A stretch of 63,103 nucleotides of DNA from Ophiocordyceps camponoti-saundersi (nom. inval.) (GCA_003339415.1 PDHQ01000204.1:1-63103); one strand, 5' to 3'; shown: positions 1 to 14,189, counted from the stretch's first letter. The notes: generated by a model from the letters alone, not told the origin. Numbers and translations: made by a program.

Positions 1-876
<876 letters not shown>

Positions 877-1549
877 TTAAATATAAAAGTTTATTATAGC
901 TTAAATAATAAAAGATTTTAATATGCGCTTAATATAAGGTATAATCTTAAAAAAAGGTAAAATATTAGTATTATTAAATTCGCTTTTAATTATAAAGTAA
1001 GGCTATACTTAGCTAAGTTATAGCTAAGGGTAGTTATAATTATAAATAAAAAAGAGGAAATTTTTATAAAAAAACTAAAAATATAATATATTTTTAATAT
1101 AAGCTAAATTTATCTATATATTAATTTAAAAATTTTAACTTTTAAATATAATTAAGGATTATTATAAATTTTAATTTATAAAAAGGAAAAAAAAATTATA
1201 TTATAAACTATTAAGTATTATATTAGCTAATTTATTCTATATAGTTTAAGCTATAATAATAGCTTATAAAAAACTTAAATTAAATTAAATTTAAATATAA
1301 TCTAACTATTCTATATATAAGGAAATTAAAAATATTATTATTATTACCTTTTATAAATTATTATAATTAGAGATAATAAGGTAGAGAGAATATTAAATAT
1401 AAGCTTAAGTTATATTAGCCTTAACCTTATTATATAATTTAAAAAAAAGCTCTCTTTATATTATAAAAAGGAAATTATTCTTCGCTTAGTAAATATAATA
1501 AATAATATTATAAATAAAATAATATATAATATTATATAAGCTATTAATA

Positions 1550-2350
1550 CTATTATTTACTTTAGCTTATACTTAGCTATATATTATTATAATAATAAAG
1601 ATATTAAACTTACTTTTAATAATAAAATAGCTACTTTTACTTAAAACCTTAGCTAAGTTATTACTATTTTTAATAATAAAGTAATTATTATAAATAAAAT
1701 TTATAATATTATTATTAAGGGATTTTTTTAAATCTTGCTATTAAGGAATATAATAGTTTTTTTAATAAAATAATATAGATTAATAAAATACTTATAGCTT
1801 ATTTATAAATATTTAAAGCTTAGCTTAAATTTATTAAAATATTAGTTATTATTAGGTTTAACTTATTAATTAATAATAATAAACTTTATAATAATAAGCT
1901 AGTTATTAATACTTAAATCTTTTATATAAAGTTTTTTTTAAAAGCGGTCCGCTTTTAGTAATATTATAATTATTATTATATCGAATATATTATAAAAACT
2001 TATAAATATCCTAAGCTTTATAATAAATATAAAATAATTAATTATAAAAATAAAAATTATTATTATACTAAAGTTAGTAAATATTTATTTTATTATATTT
2101 CTTATAATAGCGATTATTTTATATAATTTAAGCTTTACTTTATTATTATTAAATATTAAAATTAAGTAAAAGCTTATTATAAAAAATAATTAGTTAAATT
2201 TACTAAAACTAGCTTATAATTTATTTTTTAATTAATAAATATAATAATAGCTAAGAATATTTTTATATATAATATATTCTTAAGTTACCTTATAGCTAAA
2301 AGAAATTATTAATAACCCCTAAGCTTTAAAAGGGGCCGCCTTATTATTAA
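1550..2350 (+). pseudogene. LINE-A1 ORF1 relic with zinc-knuckle trace
   Basis: This is the 5' coding part of LINE-A1, upstream of the endonuclease. Around 1984-2150 one frame reads as a tyrosine-rich run with spacing like the paired CCHC knuckles of fungal LINE ORF1 proteins; a late part reads KYLFYYISYNSDYF. RIP turns both Cys (TGY) and His (CAY) codons into TAY, so the Tyr cluster is what a mutated knuckle should look like. ORF1 proteins coat LINE RNA as nucleic-acid-binding chaperones. Frameshifts and many TAA and TAG codons make it dead. The limits are approximate, and the zinc-knuckle reading is inference. Confidence 0.5.
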
Positions 2351-3337
2351 GATATAAGTAATTAAAAATATTTTTAGGATAATAAAACGCTTTATTAATA
2401 AGCTTAAAATATCTCCCTCCCTTAAAATATAGCTAATATTTTACTTATAAAAATTATTAATAAACTAGCTATATTTTTAATTTAATTTAATCTTATTATT
2501 TAAAAAAGTTTAAAAATATTAATTATCCTAGCCTTAGCTTAAACTTAAATAAGATTTATAAGTAAGCTATAAAAAGTTATAATAAAGAAATTATTATTAT
2601 TTTTATTATTTTTTTATATTTATAAAAATCTTTTTTAGAATATAAATAAATATACTAAGCTAGCTAAACTAATACTTAATAATAAATTAAATTATAATAA
2701 TATTATTTTTTTAGAAACTATTAGCTATTTTAACGCTAAGCCTCCCTTATTTAAGATTTTACCTTATTACTTTATTTATAAAAGCAGCTATATTTTAATT
2801 TATATTTATAAAATATATATATATATATTATATTACTCTAGTAACTTATATAAGTATCTAAGTATATAATCGTTTAATAGAGAGGAAAAACTAAAGTGCC
2901 TTAGGGGAAAACCCCTTACTTAATATATTCGGCTAGCTTATAAGCTAATTACGTTATATCGGAAAGCTTAATTATTATAGGAAATATCCGAAGTTACGCT
3001 AGTCCTAAGCGAGAGGTACCTATACTTCTTATCGTATATCTTATCTAAGTTCTAAGTAATTTTAGTACGTATATTAGTAAATACTATAGCGAAGATATAT
3101 TATTTTATAATTATACTCTATTACTAAATTATAATTATTATTAAAAAGGACTTATTTTTCTAATAACTTACGTTATCTAACTATACCCTTACCCCGCGCC
3201 TTACTTTACCTAAGCCTTAGCCGGGTTACTACTCCTATTAAGGGAGGGAAGGAGCCCGGTAGGGTTACTACTCCTGCTAGGGTTATGCCGGGGTCGGACC
3301 GTACCCTAGCTATATAGTTAGGGTAAAAAATACCTAT

Positions 3338-3418
3338 GCCCTCCGCCGGATTCGAACTAACTACCTCTCTTATAGGAGACTAATATCTCTAGACGCTTAA
3401 CTACTACGCTAGGAGGGC
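3338..3418 (-). other. tRNA-derived head of the SINE
   Basis: The 81 nt unit has a perfect 7 bp acceptor pairing (GCCCTCC with GGAGGGC), T8 and A9 at the right places, and a T-arm that pairs if G-U and one RIP change (GTTGG to GTTAG) are allowed, with the TTCGAAT loop. The extra length between anticodon and T arms suggests a class II (Ser or Leu-like) ancestor. The anticodon stem GAGA/TCTC leaves an irregular loop, so the anticodon is not assigned. It is part of a SINE, so I do not call it a working tRNA gene. Confidence 0.82.
3348..3411 (-). promoter_or_regulatory. Internal RNA polymerase III A and B boxes of the SINE
   Basis: On the minus strand an A-box-like TAGCGTAGTAGTTA lies at 3411-3398 and a B-box-like AGTTCGAATCC at 3358-3348. 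Both match tRNA promoter consensus except for G-to-A changes of the RIP type (TGG to TAG, GGTTCGA to AGTTCGA). The spacing is that of a tRNA gene. Confidence 0.75.
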
Positions 3419-4582
3419 TATAAAATATATAATATCTTCTTTTATTTCCTAAAAATAGGGGAGAATTAAGCAAATATTATTTTCTATTCTAAATTTTAGT
3501 TTATTTTTATCTACTCTCCCCTTAATACTTTTTATAATAGTAGCTTTTTAGTTTTTTAAAACCTTCCTTTAAACCTTAACTAAGTTTTAATTAGTAACTT
3601 TAACTTATATTACTTACTTTAAAGTTATTATAATAAGCTTTCTAATAACTTTTATTAGCTAATTTATAAAATAACTAAGCTATAATTTTAACTCCTTATT
3701 TTAAAAAAAGAATATACTTAGATTTTTTATAAATATAAGGATAATATATTAAACTTTATTTAAGCTATAATAAACTTATATATATATTATATTAAACTAA
3801 ACCTTAACTTTATTAAATTTAATTATATTTTTTAATCTTTTATAATTAAAACTTTTTTATTTAAAATAGCGGCTATATTATATATTATACTATACTAAGA
3901 ACTTATAAAATATATAAGTATATAAAAAGTAAGAAAAGAGGAAAAACTAAGCTAAGCTTAGGGGAAAACTTATTACTAAGTAATTAGTAACTAGTAAGGT
4001 AAAAATAATAAGTAAGTAAAAGGTATTATAAAAAGCCTTATACTAGTCCGCTAGGTTATAATAATAGGTTTAGGGTAAATTAAGCTAGGGTTTAGAGGTT
4101 GCTAAGGTAAGGGCAGCTATAAAACTTAGTTATAAAAGGGCAGATATAAGCTAAATCCTTAATAAGGGGGAAAGGTATATATTATTATAAGGAAAAATAT
4201 ATACTAATATATATTATAGCGCTTTATAATTAGTAAGTAATCCGCTATAAGATATAAAATTTTATAGCTTATATAATATAAAGCTTTTTTTCTTTATATA
4301 TAATATTAACCCTTAACTTTCTTTTTTATAATAATAATAGCTTATAATTATAATATAAAAATTAGTAATAAATAAGCTATACTTTATAATAGTTATATTT
4401 TTAAACTTATTTAAAATTATATTTATTATTTATATACTAGCTATTAAGATTAGCTAAATAAATTATATTTTATCTAAGCTAAATATTAATAAAATTAAGC
4501 TATTATTTAATAGCGGTAAACGCGTATATATATATTACTTATACTTAGATAAACTTTACTTATATATTTATATATCCCTAAC

Positions 4583-6060
4583 TTAAGAATAATGCTAAGG
4601 AACTATATATTATATAAGCTAAATATTATAATAAGTAATAAGAGTTTAAATAAGTATAAGTTATAGCTAAAAAGGATCTTACTTTAACTTAGGATTCGAA
4701 CTAAAGCTATATTTATAAGAATATAATTAAAGCGAGGAATACCTTAAGAGGTATTTATACTAAAGTTACGAAGAAAGTAATAAAAGTAAAGGGAAAGGGG
4801 GAGGAGATATCTAATTTTATACTTTAGTTAATTTATATTACCTTAAAGTAAATTAACGCTTATATTAATTAATAAACCTTAAGCTTTATAAATATAACTT
4901 ATAATATATTTAACTTAAGTAAGAAAATAATAATAATATTTAAGAAATTAAGAGTATTAGCTTAAGCTCTACTTAAGATAGGAATAAAGTTAACTTATAA
5001 GGTAAATAAAACTTATAAGCTAGTAATAATAAAGCCTTTTAAAGTAGCGCTTATAGTACTTTTAAAAAGTAAGGGTAAAGAGTAAATATCTTTTATTATA
5101 ATCTTAACGCGTCTTACTAAAAAAAGGGCCCGCGCTATACTAAAGACTTGTATAATTATATTAAATATAAATAATAATAATAATACCTTATTACTTATTT
5201 TTATTAATAACTTAAAGCGTTTATATCTTACTAAGGTATATTTTAAAAAAAATAAAGAAAGGAGCTTACGCTAAGTTAATTTTAGCTAAGGTAATAATAA
5301 AATTTTAAGGTTTAAAACTATACTAATATAGGATATTATAAAATTAAGCTTAACTAGAAAAAAGGTTATTAAGTTACTTATAATAAAGGTAACTCTAGTT
5401 AAGGTAATAGCTGCTATAATAGCTATTAATATTTATATAATTATAATAACTTATAGCGCTATTATAATAAGGATAGCTTTAGCTAAGTTTTAAGTTTTTT
5501 AAATATTTAAAGTTACCTAGCCTTAAGTTATATAATCGCTTAATATTAGCTAAGAGTTTTAATAAACTTAAGCTATACTTTAGCGGGGTATTAAGGAGGC
5601 GTAAGGGGCTTCGCAGTTATAAGCTATTACTAAAATATTTAAAGATTTTAAACTTAACTAAGTTATCTCTTAATAAAGTTTATAAGCTAACGCTAATAAT
5701 AATTACCCCTAATAATATATAGCTTATAGCTATATTAAATCTAATTATTATACTAAGCTTATTTTAATAATTTCTTATTATATATTAGCTAATTATTACT
5801 TTAAGCTTATTATAATATTAAGCGATTATATTATAGCTAACTATTACGCTAAGCTTATTATAGCTTATTACGCTTAAGGTAACTTTAAGTAAACCGCGGC
5901 TTATTTTAAGTATTAATAGCTTTACGCTAAGTAAGCTTATATCTTAAAGCTAGTATTAGTTTATAGCTACTTTTATTAGTAATAAGGCTAGAGAAGTTAA
6001 AAAGTTATTAAATAAGGGAGGGGATAATAACTTAAATATAATAAATATAAGTTCCCTTAA
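4583..6060 (+). pseudogene. Antisense frame in the 3' third of LINE-A2, function unknown
   Basis: On the strand opposite to LINE-A2's ORF2 one frame stays open for long stretches: about 46, 70 and 56 codons between isolated TAA or TAG codons over 4900-5500, where AT-rich noncoding sequence should stop about every 12 codons. It contains KNIIKARNTLRGIYTKV near 4720 and a Lys/Ile-rich middle with an Asn run (NINNNNN). The beginning resembles the antisense frame of LINE-B2 (YRNIYNIKQALTKAASVF). The product is unrecognised. A basic, coiled-coil or nucleic-acid-binding protein is only a guess. The 3' limit is uncertain because of a frameshift near 5600. Confidence 0.6.
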
Positions 6061-6799
6061 GATATAAAGTAAATTATAGATAAAGTAAATAGATTAATAA
6101 TATTATAATTCTAATAATATATATAAAATAAGATTATATCTAATCTTAATTTATCTTAAAAGCGTTAATATAAAATAAATTAATAAGTAAAAATTAATAT
6201 AAGTTAGTATATTAAAGTATTTATTTAATAATTATAATTATAAATAATTAATAGTTAAGCTTTAGATATAATTTAATATTAAAGAAAATAAGCTAAAGTA
6301 CTTTATAGTATTATTTAACTAAGCGAAAATATTAAAAAAGTAAATAATATATATTCTCTAATTTAATATTAAATTAATATAAAAGGGAGACTATTTTTAA
6401 TATATACTTATAAAATAAAAACTTTTTAAAATTAATCTTACTTATATAAAGTTATATAATTATAATATTAATATATTTTAATAAATCTTTACATCGTTTT
6501 AATAATTTTACTTTATTAAGGTAAGGTAGGAAGTTAAAATAGAATAAAGTAAGCTTAGAATATTTTATATATAATTAGTTTTTAAAATCCTCTTATTTAG
6601 CTTTTTTATTTTAGTAAAGAAAGTTTATTATATATTTCTTACTTAAAAGTAATAAATTATTTCCTATCTATACTTAAACTTAATATATATACTTTTTTAG
6701 TAGCCTCCTAGCTTTCTATTATTTTATTAGTTAATAAGGGGTAAAGCGTAAGGTAAACTTTAAGATATTTTTAAAAGTAATCCGGATCCTATTTAATAT

Positions 6800-8000
6800 C
6801 TTTATATTTTCTAAGCGGCGGAGGGTATTAGTCTTCCTTTTATTTAAGTAAAAATTAAATAGGGGAACCTAAGATTTAGCTTTAAGTATAACTTTATAAG
6901 CGCTAAGTATTATTTTAAAGTATTATAACTAAATTAACTTTAAAGCTTTAGCTAAGCTTAGGGGGTTTTTACTTATAAGAGTAATAATATAAAATATAAT
7001 AATAGCGTATATAATAAATAACTAAATAATTTTTATATAAAGTTTATAAATATAGATAAGGGGGTAACTTTATATAAAAATAAATAAAAAGGAAAAAGTA
7101 AAATTTTAGCGAAAAAGCTTATTATATATAATTTATAAATAAGGTTTTTATTATAATAACTAATAGATTTAAACGCTAAGGAGTCTCGCTTTAGAAATAA
7201 GGTAAACTTAGTAACTCCCTAGTTAAACTAAGTTTATCTCTAAAGTACGCTTTTAAGAAAAATATAAAAGCTTACTTTTCTCTAGTTTAAACTTTATATT
7301 ATAATTATATACTTATTATTTATATATTACCTAAGCGGCCTAAAGTTATTTTATAATTATTTTAAAATTTAGCCTAATATTAAGAGAATTTATATTATTT
7401 ATAAATCTAATTATTTATATTCTTTTTTTATCTATTAGCTAGCTATAAAGCGGGGCTATATATAAGATAAATAAAGTAATAAAGAGTAATAAACTTTAAG
7501 AAACTTTAGTTTTAATTTAATATAAGTTTAAAATCTTATTATTAAAGCGAAGCTAAAAGGTATAGTTTTATAAATAGCTTTTAAGAAACGCTAAAATTTA
7601 TTTTAAGAACTCTAAGTAATAAAATTTAAAAATAAGTTTATTATAATATATAATATTAAACGCTCTCTTAATATTTAGTTATAAAAAGATATTATTTTTT
7701 TTAGCTTAAGTAGCTTAAATAAGCTTATTAATTATAAGAATAGCTAGCTTTATAAACTAGTTCTGCTTATTACTTATATAACTTTTAAAAAGAAGTTAGT
7801 ATAATTTTATAGCCTTAGTAATTTATTATCTTATTATAATTTCTAAGATTTAACCTAAATAATATAATAAAAATATAAGCTTATAAGTACTTACCTTTTA
7901 GTAAGCTTTTAGTTTTTTTCTAAATTTATATAAGATAATTATAATAGCGAATTATAGCTAAGGTAAGAAATAAGTAAATTATAAATATATTTAAAAGTTT
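6800..8000 (-). pseudogene. LINE-A2 ORF2: reverse transcriptase domain
   Basis: The minus strand carries the RT palm box as RFINNINSL at about 7415-7385. This is the FVDD-type catalytic box of non-LTR RTs after RIP: Asp codons GAT became AAT because of TG-to-TA changes. The same box is RFINNINFL in A1 (12760-12785) and KLINNINFL in A3 (30160-30126). Catalytic Asp loss plus many nonsense codons show the copy is inactive. The limits are approximate. Confidence 0.72.
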
Positions 8001-8739
8001 ATAATAAGCTAAGTAATAAAAATAAAATAATATATTTTTAAAAATTTAATAAGAATATTATTTACTCTAATTACTTTCTAAAAATTATTAACTTAAGCGT
8101 TATAAATATATTAGTTTAAGTAATCTTAATATTAATAAGGAACTTAAGTTTAAGCAGCTAAGTATTAGTTAAAAGTATATTAATAAAGTTAAGGAAAGAT
8201 CTAATTAGCTAAGATATTAGCCTTAGCTATATAGTTATTAGCTTAAGGTTTATTAATCCTTATTAGTATAAGGAGGTAAATTAAATCTTATAAAAAATTA
8301 CTCTAAATATAAATTTATTACTTAATATATTAAAACTTAAAAGGTAAGCTAATAACTATCTATAAGAAAGATTACTAATAAGTATTTTTTACTAAGTTTA
8401 TAGCTATTTTAAAAGTAAAGGCTATCTCTTAAAGTTATTATTAAGAGGAGTTTAATAAGAAAAACTTATACTTATACTTAGCCCGCTTAGCTACTTAAGT
8501 AGCTAAGGCTATTATTAAGGTAAATTACGCTACCTTATAAGAATAAAAGAGGGTAATATATAGTATTATTTAATTAATAATAAGCTATAGTTTTTAGTAA
8601 AATTAGTTAAAAGCGTTATTAATCTTTATAAGGTTAATAAAAGGGGAAGGTAATAAGGTAATATTAGCTAAAAACTTATAATAAACTAAGTCTAAGTCTG
8701 CTTATTTTTATTATAAGCGCGGTATAGCTATTACTTTAA

Positions 8740-9420
8740 GTAAGGGGGTTTTAATTATAAGAGATAAAGAAATATAATTAAATCTAATAAGGTTAAGGTT
8801 TAGTTTAATATAATATATATATAAGTTCTTTATAGCTTAAATAAAGTTTAATATATTATTCTTATATTTATAAAAAATTTAGGTATATTCCCTTTTTAAA
8901 GTAAAAAGTTAAAATTATAGCTTAGTTAACTTATAAATTAGCTAGTTAAAGTTATAGAAAGCCTTTAATAATAGTCTTAAATAAGTAATATAGCTTTAAA
9001 TCGCTAACTAAGACTAAGTTAAGGTTTAAAAGAAAATCTTAAAAAATTAAAAGGCTACCGCTATAAAAAGTATTAGGGGGAGAGTAAATAAAAATAAATT
9101 AAAGTTTAAAATAGAAGGTAATATTTACTTAGTCCTCCTTTACTTTTTAAAACTAAGAGGAGATATTATATCTTTTATAAATATAAACTAAAATATACTT
9201 ACTTTTATAAATAAGGCGGTAAAGCGAAATCTTAAGCGGGGGGGCTTAGTAGTAAGGTAGCTAATAGTTTCTTAAAAAGTAAATATATTATAATCCGACT
9301 AACTATTAAATATTAGTTTAGCTAGCTTAATATACTTATTTATATTCTAAGAAAGGATTTTTATAAATATAAGAAAATAGTAAAAGTAATAATAGTTTCT
9401 TTACTATAATTTTTTTATAA
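8740..9420 (-). pseudogene. LINE-A2 ORF2: endonuclease (EEP) domain
   Basis: This is the reverse-strand counterpart of the A1 endonuclease. At about 9003-8965 the frame reads SDLKLYYLF, aligning with NFNLYYLL in A1 and the GDFNLHHPLW consensus. It is the apurinic-like endonuclease that makes the first nick during insertion. The site equivalent to about 9415, just upstream, is where the copia element entered LINE-A3, and this copy shows the empty site. Confidence 0.65.
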
Positions 9421-11639
9421 TTTAATTATAAGTCTTATCTAAGTTTAGGCTAAAGCTAAGGTAATTAATATTTTTACGCTTTTTTATATAATAAAGTTAA
9501 GTTAAACTAAAAATAAAGCTAGCTTATTAAAAGTTTATATAAGTAAGATACTAGCTATATTTTATAAAAGGGAGGCACTTTAAGCTTATTAGATAAAGCG
9601 TCTTATTATCTTAAAGGTATTTTTAATTACTTATATTTTAGTAATAAGGCGGCCCTCTCTAAAGCCTTAAAGTTATTTATATTTCTATCTAATAATAAAC
9701 TAACTTAAGGATATATTATATATAATAATATCCTTAATTATTATTATATTTATTAATTATAATTTAAACTATAAGCTAAGTTTAATAAATATAACTAGTT
9801 ATTTTTTATAATAAGCTTTTACTTTATCTTAATATTTAATAGTAATAAGGTAAAGCTTAAACTATATAAGGTAATTATTATTATAAAAGATATAATAAAA
9901 TAAGTATTTACTAACTTTAATATAATAATTATCTTTATTCTTATAATTAGTTACTTTATACTTATTATAAAGCTTAGAATATTTATAAGTTTTAGTAATA
10001 TATTTAAAATAGTAATAATTATAATATCGCTAAAAGCGGACCGCGTTTAAAAAAAGCTTTATATAAAAAATCTAAGCGTTAATAGCTAGCTTATTATTAT
10101 AAAGTTTATTAATATTAACTAATAATTTAAAGCTAATAATAGCTATTATTTTAATAAATTTAAGCTAAGCTTTAAGCGCTTATAAATAAGCTATAAGTAT
10201 TTTATTAACTTATACTATTTTATTAAAAAAGTTATTATAATCTTTAATAGCGAGATCTAAAAGAAATCTTTTAATAATAAATCTTTTAATAATATTATTA
10301 TAAATCTTATTTATAATAATTATATTATTATTAAAAATAGTAATAACTTAGCTTAAGTTTTAAATAAAAGTAGCTATATTTTTATTAAAAATAAGTTTAA
10401 TATTTTTATTATTAAAATAGTATATAGCTAGATATAAGTTAAACTAAATAGCAGTATTAATAGCTTATATAATATTACGCGCTATTTTATTTATAATATA
10501 ATTTATTATATCTGCTAAATAAATAATAATTTTCTTTTTATAATATAAAAGGAGCTTTTTTTCTAAGTTATATAATAAGGTTAAGGCTAATATAACTTAA
10601 GCTTATAATTAATATTCTTTTTATTTTATTATCTCTAATTATAATAATATATAAAAAGTAATAATAATAATATTTTTAATTTCTTTATATATAATATAAC
10701 TAGCTTAAGTCTAAGTTTAATTAACTTTAAATTTCTTATAAATTATTATTATAACTTAAGCTATATAAAACGCGTTAGCTAATATAATACTTAGTAATTT
10801 ATAATATAATTCTTTTTCCTTTTTATTAGCTAAGATTTATAATAATCCTTAATTATATTTAGTATATTTTTTATTAGATTTAATATCTTTAAATTAATAT
10901 ATAGATAAATTTAGCTTATATTTAAAGCGTATTATAACTTGATTTTTTTTATAAAAATATTCTTTTCCTTTATTATAGTTGCGACTACCCTTAGCCGTAA
11001 CTTAGCTAAGTATAGCCTTACTCCGAATTTAATAGCGAATCTAATACTGCTAATATCTTACCTTTTTCTCTAAAATTACGCCTTATATAAAGCGCGTGTT
11101 AAGATTTTTTTTATATTATAGCGGCTATATTATCTTTATAATAAAAATAAGTAAACCTAGACTTAGTTTATTATAAATTTTTAGCTAAAATTACTTTATT
11201 ACTTTCCTTTTTTACTAGCTTTATAAAAATTAATAATACTCTTAACTAACTTTATTAAAAATTATAGCTTATTATTAACTAAATAATATTACTTATCGCT
11301 TTATCTTATTTTTATAAGGCGGTATTATATACTTTAGCTATAGCTTTAGCTATTTAAATAGCTAAGTAAGCTTACTATAAATATAAATCTTTCCTTTTAA
11401 ACTCTTTTTAAACTCCTTTTAATAATAATTTTAAAAAATAGCTTTTATTTAAAAGATAGCTATAAACTAAGTAAGATATACTTATTAGTAATCTTTTTTT
11501 ATATTATTATTAGCTTACTTTTTAAGTTTTAGTATATTAAGTATAAAGCTTATATATAAAATAATCTCCTTTAAAATCTAGTTTACTTTTTTATATTAAT
11601 AAAAGCTAATATATTTTAAGCTAATAGCTATATAGCTAA

Positions 11640-13300
11640 GGCTAATATCTTAGCTAATTAGTTCTTTTTTAACTTTATAATATACCTTTAATTAATATTA
11701 AGCCGCTTAAACTTAAGTTTCTTATTAATATTAAAATTATTTAAATTAATATATTTATAACGCTTAAGTTAATAGTTTTTTAAAAGGTAATTAAAATAAA
11801 TAATATTCCTCCTAGATTTTTAAAAATATATTACTTTTTTTTTCTTACTTAGCTTATTATAATTTTCTAAATATATATATAATTTAGTTATTTCCCGCCC
11901 TAGCTATAATCCGCTATTATATTATAGTTTAGCCTATATATTATATTTAGATTATTAACTTAAATATTAAACTTATAGATTAGCCTTATAATTAAATAAT
12001 AAGGCTGCCGCTACCTAGCTTAGAGGCTTATAGCGGAAGGATTAAATAAAATAAAATAGGAAAGATAGTTAAATAAGAAGGTAAATAGGCTCTAAAAGAA
12101 AAAGCAGTATATATAGCTATTTAGCACGCTAGAATATAGCTTCCTTATAAGCTCTCTATATATAATTATTATTATATATAGCTTAGTAAATAAGTATCCC
12201 TTTATTTAGTCCCTTAATATATTATAATTATTTATATAAGTTTAAAAAAAAACTAAAAGCTTACTAAAAAGTAAGCGCTTATAAGCTTATATTTTTATAA
12301 TATTACCTAAGTAAAATTCTAAAAATTATTATAAAATAATAAATTATTAAAGCTATAAAGTTATATTAACTTTTTCCTAAAAGCTAAATAGGTAATAAGT
12401 AAAACTAGTTTATAAAGCTAGCTATTCTTATAATTACTAAGCTTATTTAAGCTACTTAAGCTAAGAAAAAAGTAATATCTTTCTTATAACTTAATATTAA
12501 AAAAGCGTTATAAATTATATATTATAATAAACTTATTACTAAATTTTAATACTTAGGATTCTTAAACTAGACTCTTATATTCCTTAATAGCTACTTAAAA
12601 AATTATACTTTTTAACTTCTTTTTAAAAATAAGATTTTAAACTTATATTAAATTAAAACTAGAGTTTCTTAAAAATTGCTAGTTTTTATTATTTTATTTA
12701 TCCTATATATAGCCTTATTTTATAATTAGCTAATAAATAAAAAGGGAATATAAGTAATTAGATTTATAAATAATATAAATTTTCTTAATATTAGGCTTAA
12801 TTTAAAAGTAATTATAAAATAATTTTAAGCTATATAATTAATATATAAATAATAAGTATATATTTATAATATAGAATTTAAACTAGAAAAAAGTAAGCTT
12901 TTATACTTTTTCTAAAAATATATTTTAAGAATAAACTTAATTTAACTAAAAACTTACTAAGTTTACCTTATTTCTAAAATAAAACTTTTAAGCGTTTAAA
13001 TTTAATAGTAGTTATAATAAAAACTTTATTTATAAATTATATATAATAAGCTCCTTTATTAAAACCTTACCCTCTCCCTTTTATCTACCTTTACTTAAAA
13101 CTACCCCCTTATTTATACTTATAAACTTTATATAAAAATTATTTAGTTACTTATTATATATATATTATTATTATATTTAATATTATTATCTTTATAAATA
13201 GAAATTTACTTAGCTTAGCTTAGGTTTTAAAATTAGTTTAGTTATAATATTTTAAAATAATACTTAGCGCTTATAAAGCTATATTTATTTATTATCTTAA
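11640..13300 (+). pseudogene. LINE-A1 ORF2: reverse transcriptase domain
   Basis: The third piece of LINE-A1 resumes ORF2 after the LINE-A2 insertion. The block KAYLSYLS of LINE-B1 is visible here as a related AYLSYLS string near 12430, and the catalytic box reads RFINNINFL at 12760-12785. Family knowledge places the palm residues there. All copies carry Asn for the catalytic Asp through RIP. The frame is interrupted by Gln/Trp-derived stops and shifts. Confidence 0.72.
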
Positions 13301-14189
13301 AGCTAAGTTCTAAGTTTTCTTATTTAATTTTTACTTAAATAAAAAGAAAACTAATATTTTTTGCTATTTAAAAGATATAAAAATATAAAATAAGATTTAA
13401 ACTACTTTTAAAAATATTTTAAGGTTTTCTTTACGCTTCCCCCCCTTATTAGTTAATAAAATAATAAATATTAAAGTAGCCGCTAAAAGAATATATATAT
13501 TAAGTTTAAATATAAATAAGAAATAATATATTATTTTTAGATAAGAAATATATAATAAACTTTTTTTATTAGGATTAGAAAGCTGAGTAAAAAGATTCTA
13601 AAACCTAATTATATATAAAATACTCTAAGCTTACCTTCTTCTCTTTTAATTTCCCGCCTTATTTTAATAAAGCTAAGTTACTTAAAAGCTATAAATCTTT
13701 ATTAAAATATATTAATATTATAATTACATAAATATATAAAAGTAAAATTAGTTTTAGAAAGTTCCTTTTTTATAAATATATATTAGAAGTAATCTCCCTA
13801 TTATATTAGTATAAAACTAAACTAAAGAATATTTATTATTTACTTTTTTAATACTTTTATTTAGTTAAATAGCGCTATAAATTACCTTAGCTTATTTTCT
13901 TTAAGATAAAGCTATATTTAAAGCTTAACTATTATTTATTTATAATTATAATTATAAAGTAAATATTATAATATATTAACTTATATTAATTTTAACTTAT
14001 TAACTTATTTTATATTAATATTTTTAAAACTAACTAAAACTAAATATAATTTTATCTTATATATATTATTATAATTATAATATTACTAATTTTCTTACCC
14101 TATTTATAATTTACTTTATATTTTAAAAAAAACTTTTATTTATTATATCTAAGTTATTATCCCCTTTATCTAATAACTTCTTAACTTTT

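Larger units (their letters stand above)
2820..3418 (-). mobile_element. tRNA-headed SINE with LINE-A 3' tail
   Basis: A 599 bp insertion in LINE-A1 is flanked by a perfect 13 bp duplication TATAAAATATATA (2807-2819 and 3419-3431). Read on the minus strand it starts exactly at the acceptor stem of a tRNA-like sequence. It continues through a body with two copies of a GGGTTACTACTCCT motif (about 3220-3280) and ends with roughly 110 bp closely matching the 3' end of LINE-A3, including GGGGAAAACCCC at 2904-2915 (plus strand) and a TA-rich tail. A tRNA head, an unrelated body and a LINE-derived tail define a SINE mobilised by a partner LINE. It has no coding capacity. Confidence 0.88.
2600..3865 (+). 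pseudogene. LINE-A1 ORF2 N-terminus: endonuclease (EEP) domain, split by SINE
   Basis: The frame runs through 2600-2819 and resumes at 3432 after the SINE. Visible blocks are SYILIYIYKRYNI near the SINE junction and NFNLYYLL at about 3595-3620, matching the GDFNLHHPLW block of exonuclease-endonuclease-phosphatase domains of Tad1/I-type fungal LINEs. This enzyme nicks target DNA for target-primed reverse transcription. It is broken by Gln/Trp-to-stop changes, by the SINE at 2820, and by LINE-A2, which entered at 3882 just downstream. The coding continuation is at 11118. Confidence 0.78.
3882..11117 (-). mobile_element. LINE-A2, uninterrupted full-length copy
   Basis: This 7236 bp copy is the reference for LINE-A because nothing is inserted in it. 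A 16 bp duplication ATAGCGGCTATATTAT flanks it (3866-3881 and 11118-11133), a length typical of target-primed retrotransposition. The 5' end is at 11117 (minus-strand reading) and the 3' end at 3882. Its order is 5' region, ORF1, endonuclease (about 9420-8740), reverse transcriptase (about 8000-6800), then an opposite-strand frame (4583-6060, plus) and the 3' module. It sits in LINE-A1's ORF2 in reverse orientation. Confidence 0.92.

Noticed and set aside
3338..3418. A functional tRNA gene
   Set aside because: The anticodon loop is irregular, RIP-type changes hit the A and B boxes, and the sequence is the exact 5' end of a repeat with target duplications and a LINE tail. It is a SINE head.
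4686..4696. GGATTCGAACT as the B box of another tRNA
   Set aside because: It lies in the LINE-A2 antisense frame without acceptor or A-box partners, and the A3 copy has AGATTTAAATT at the same place.
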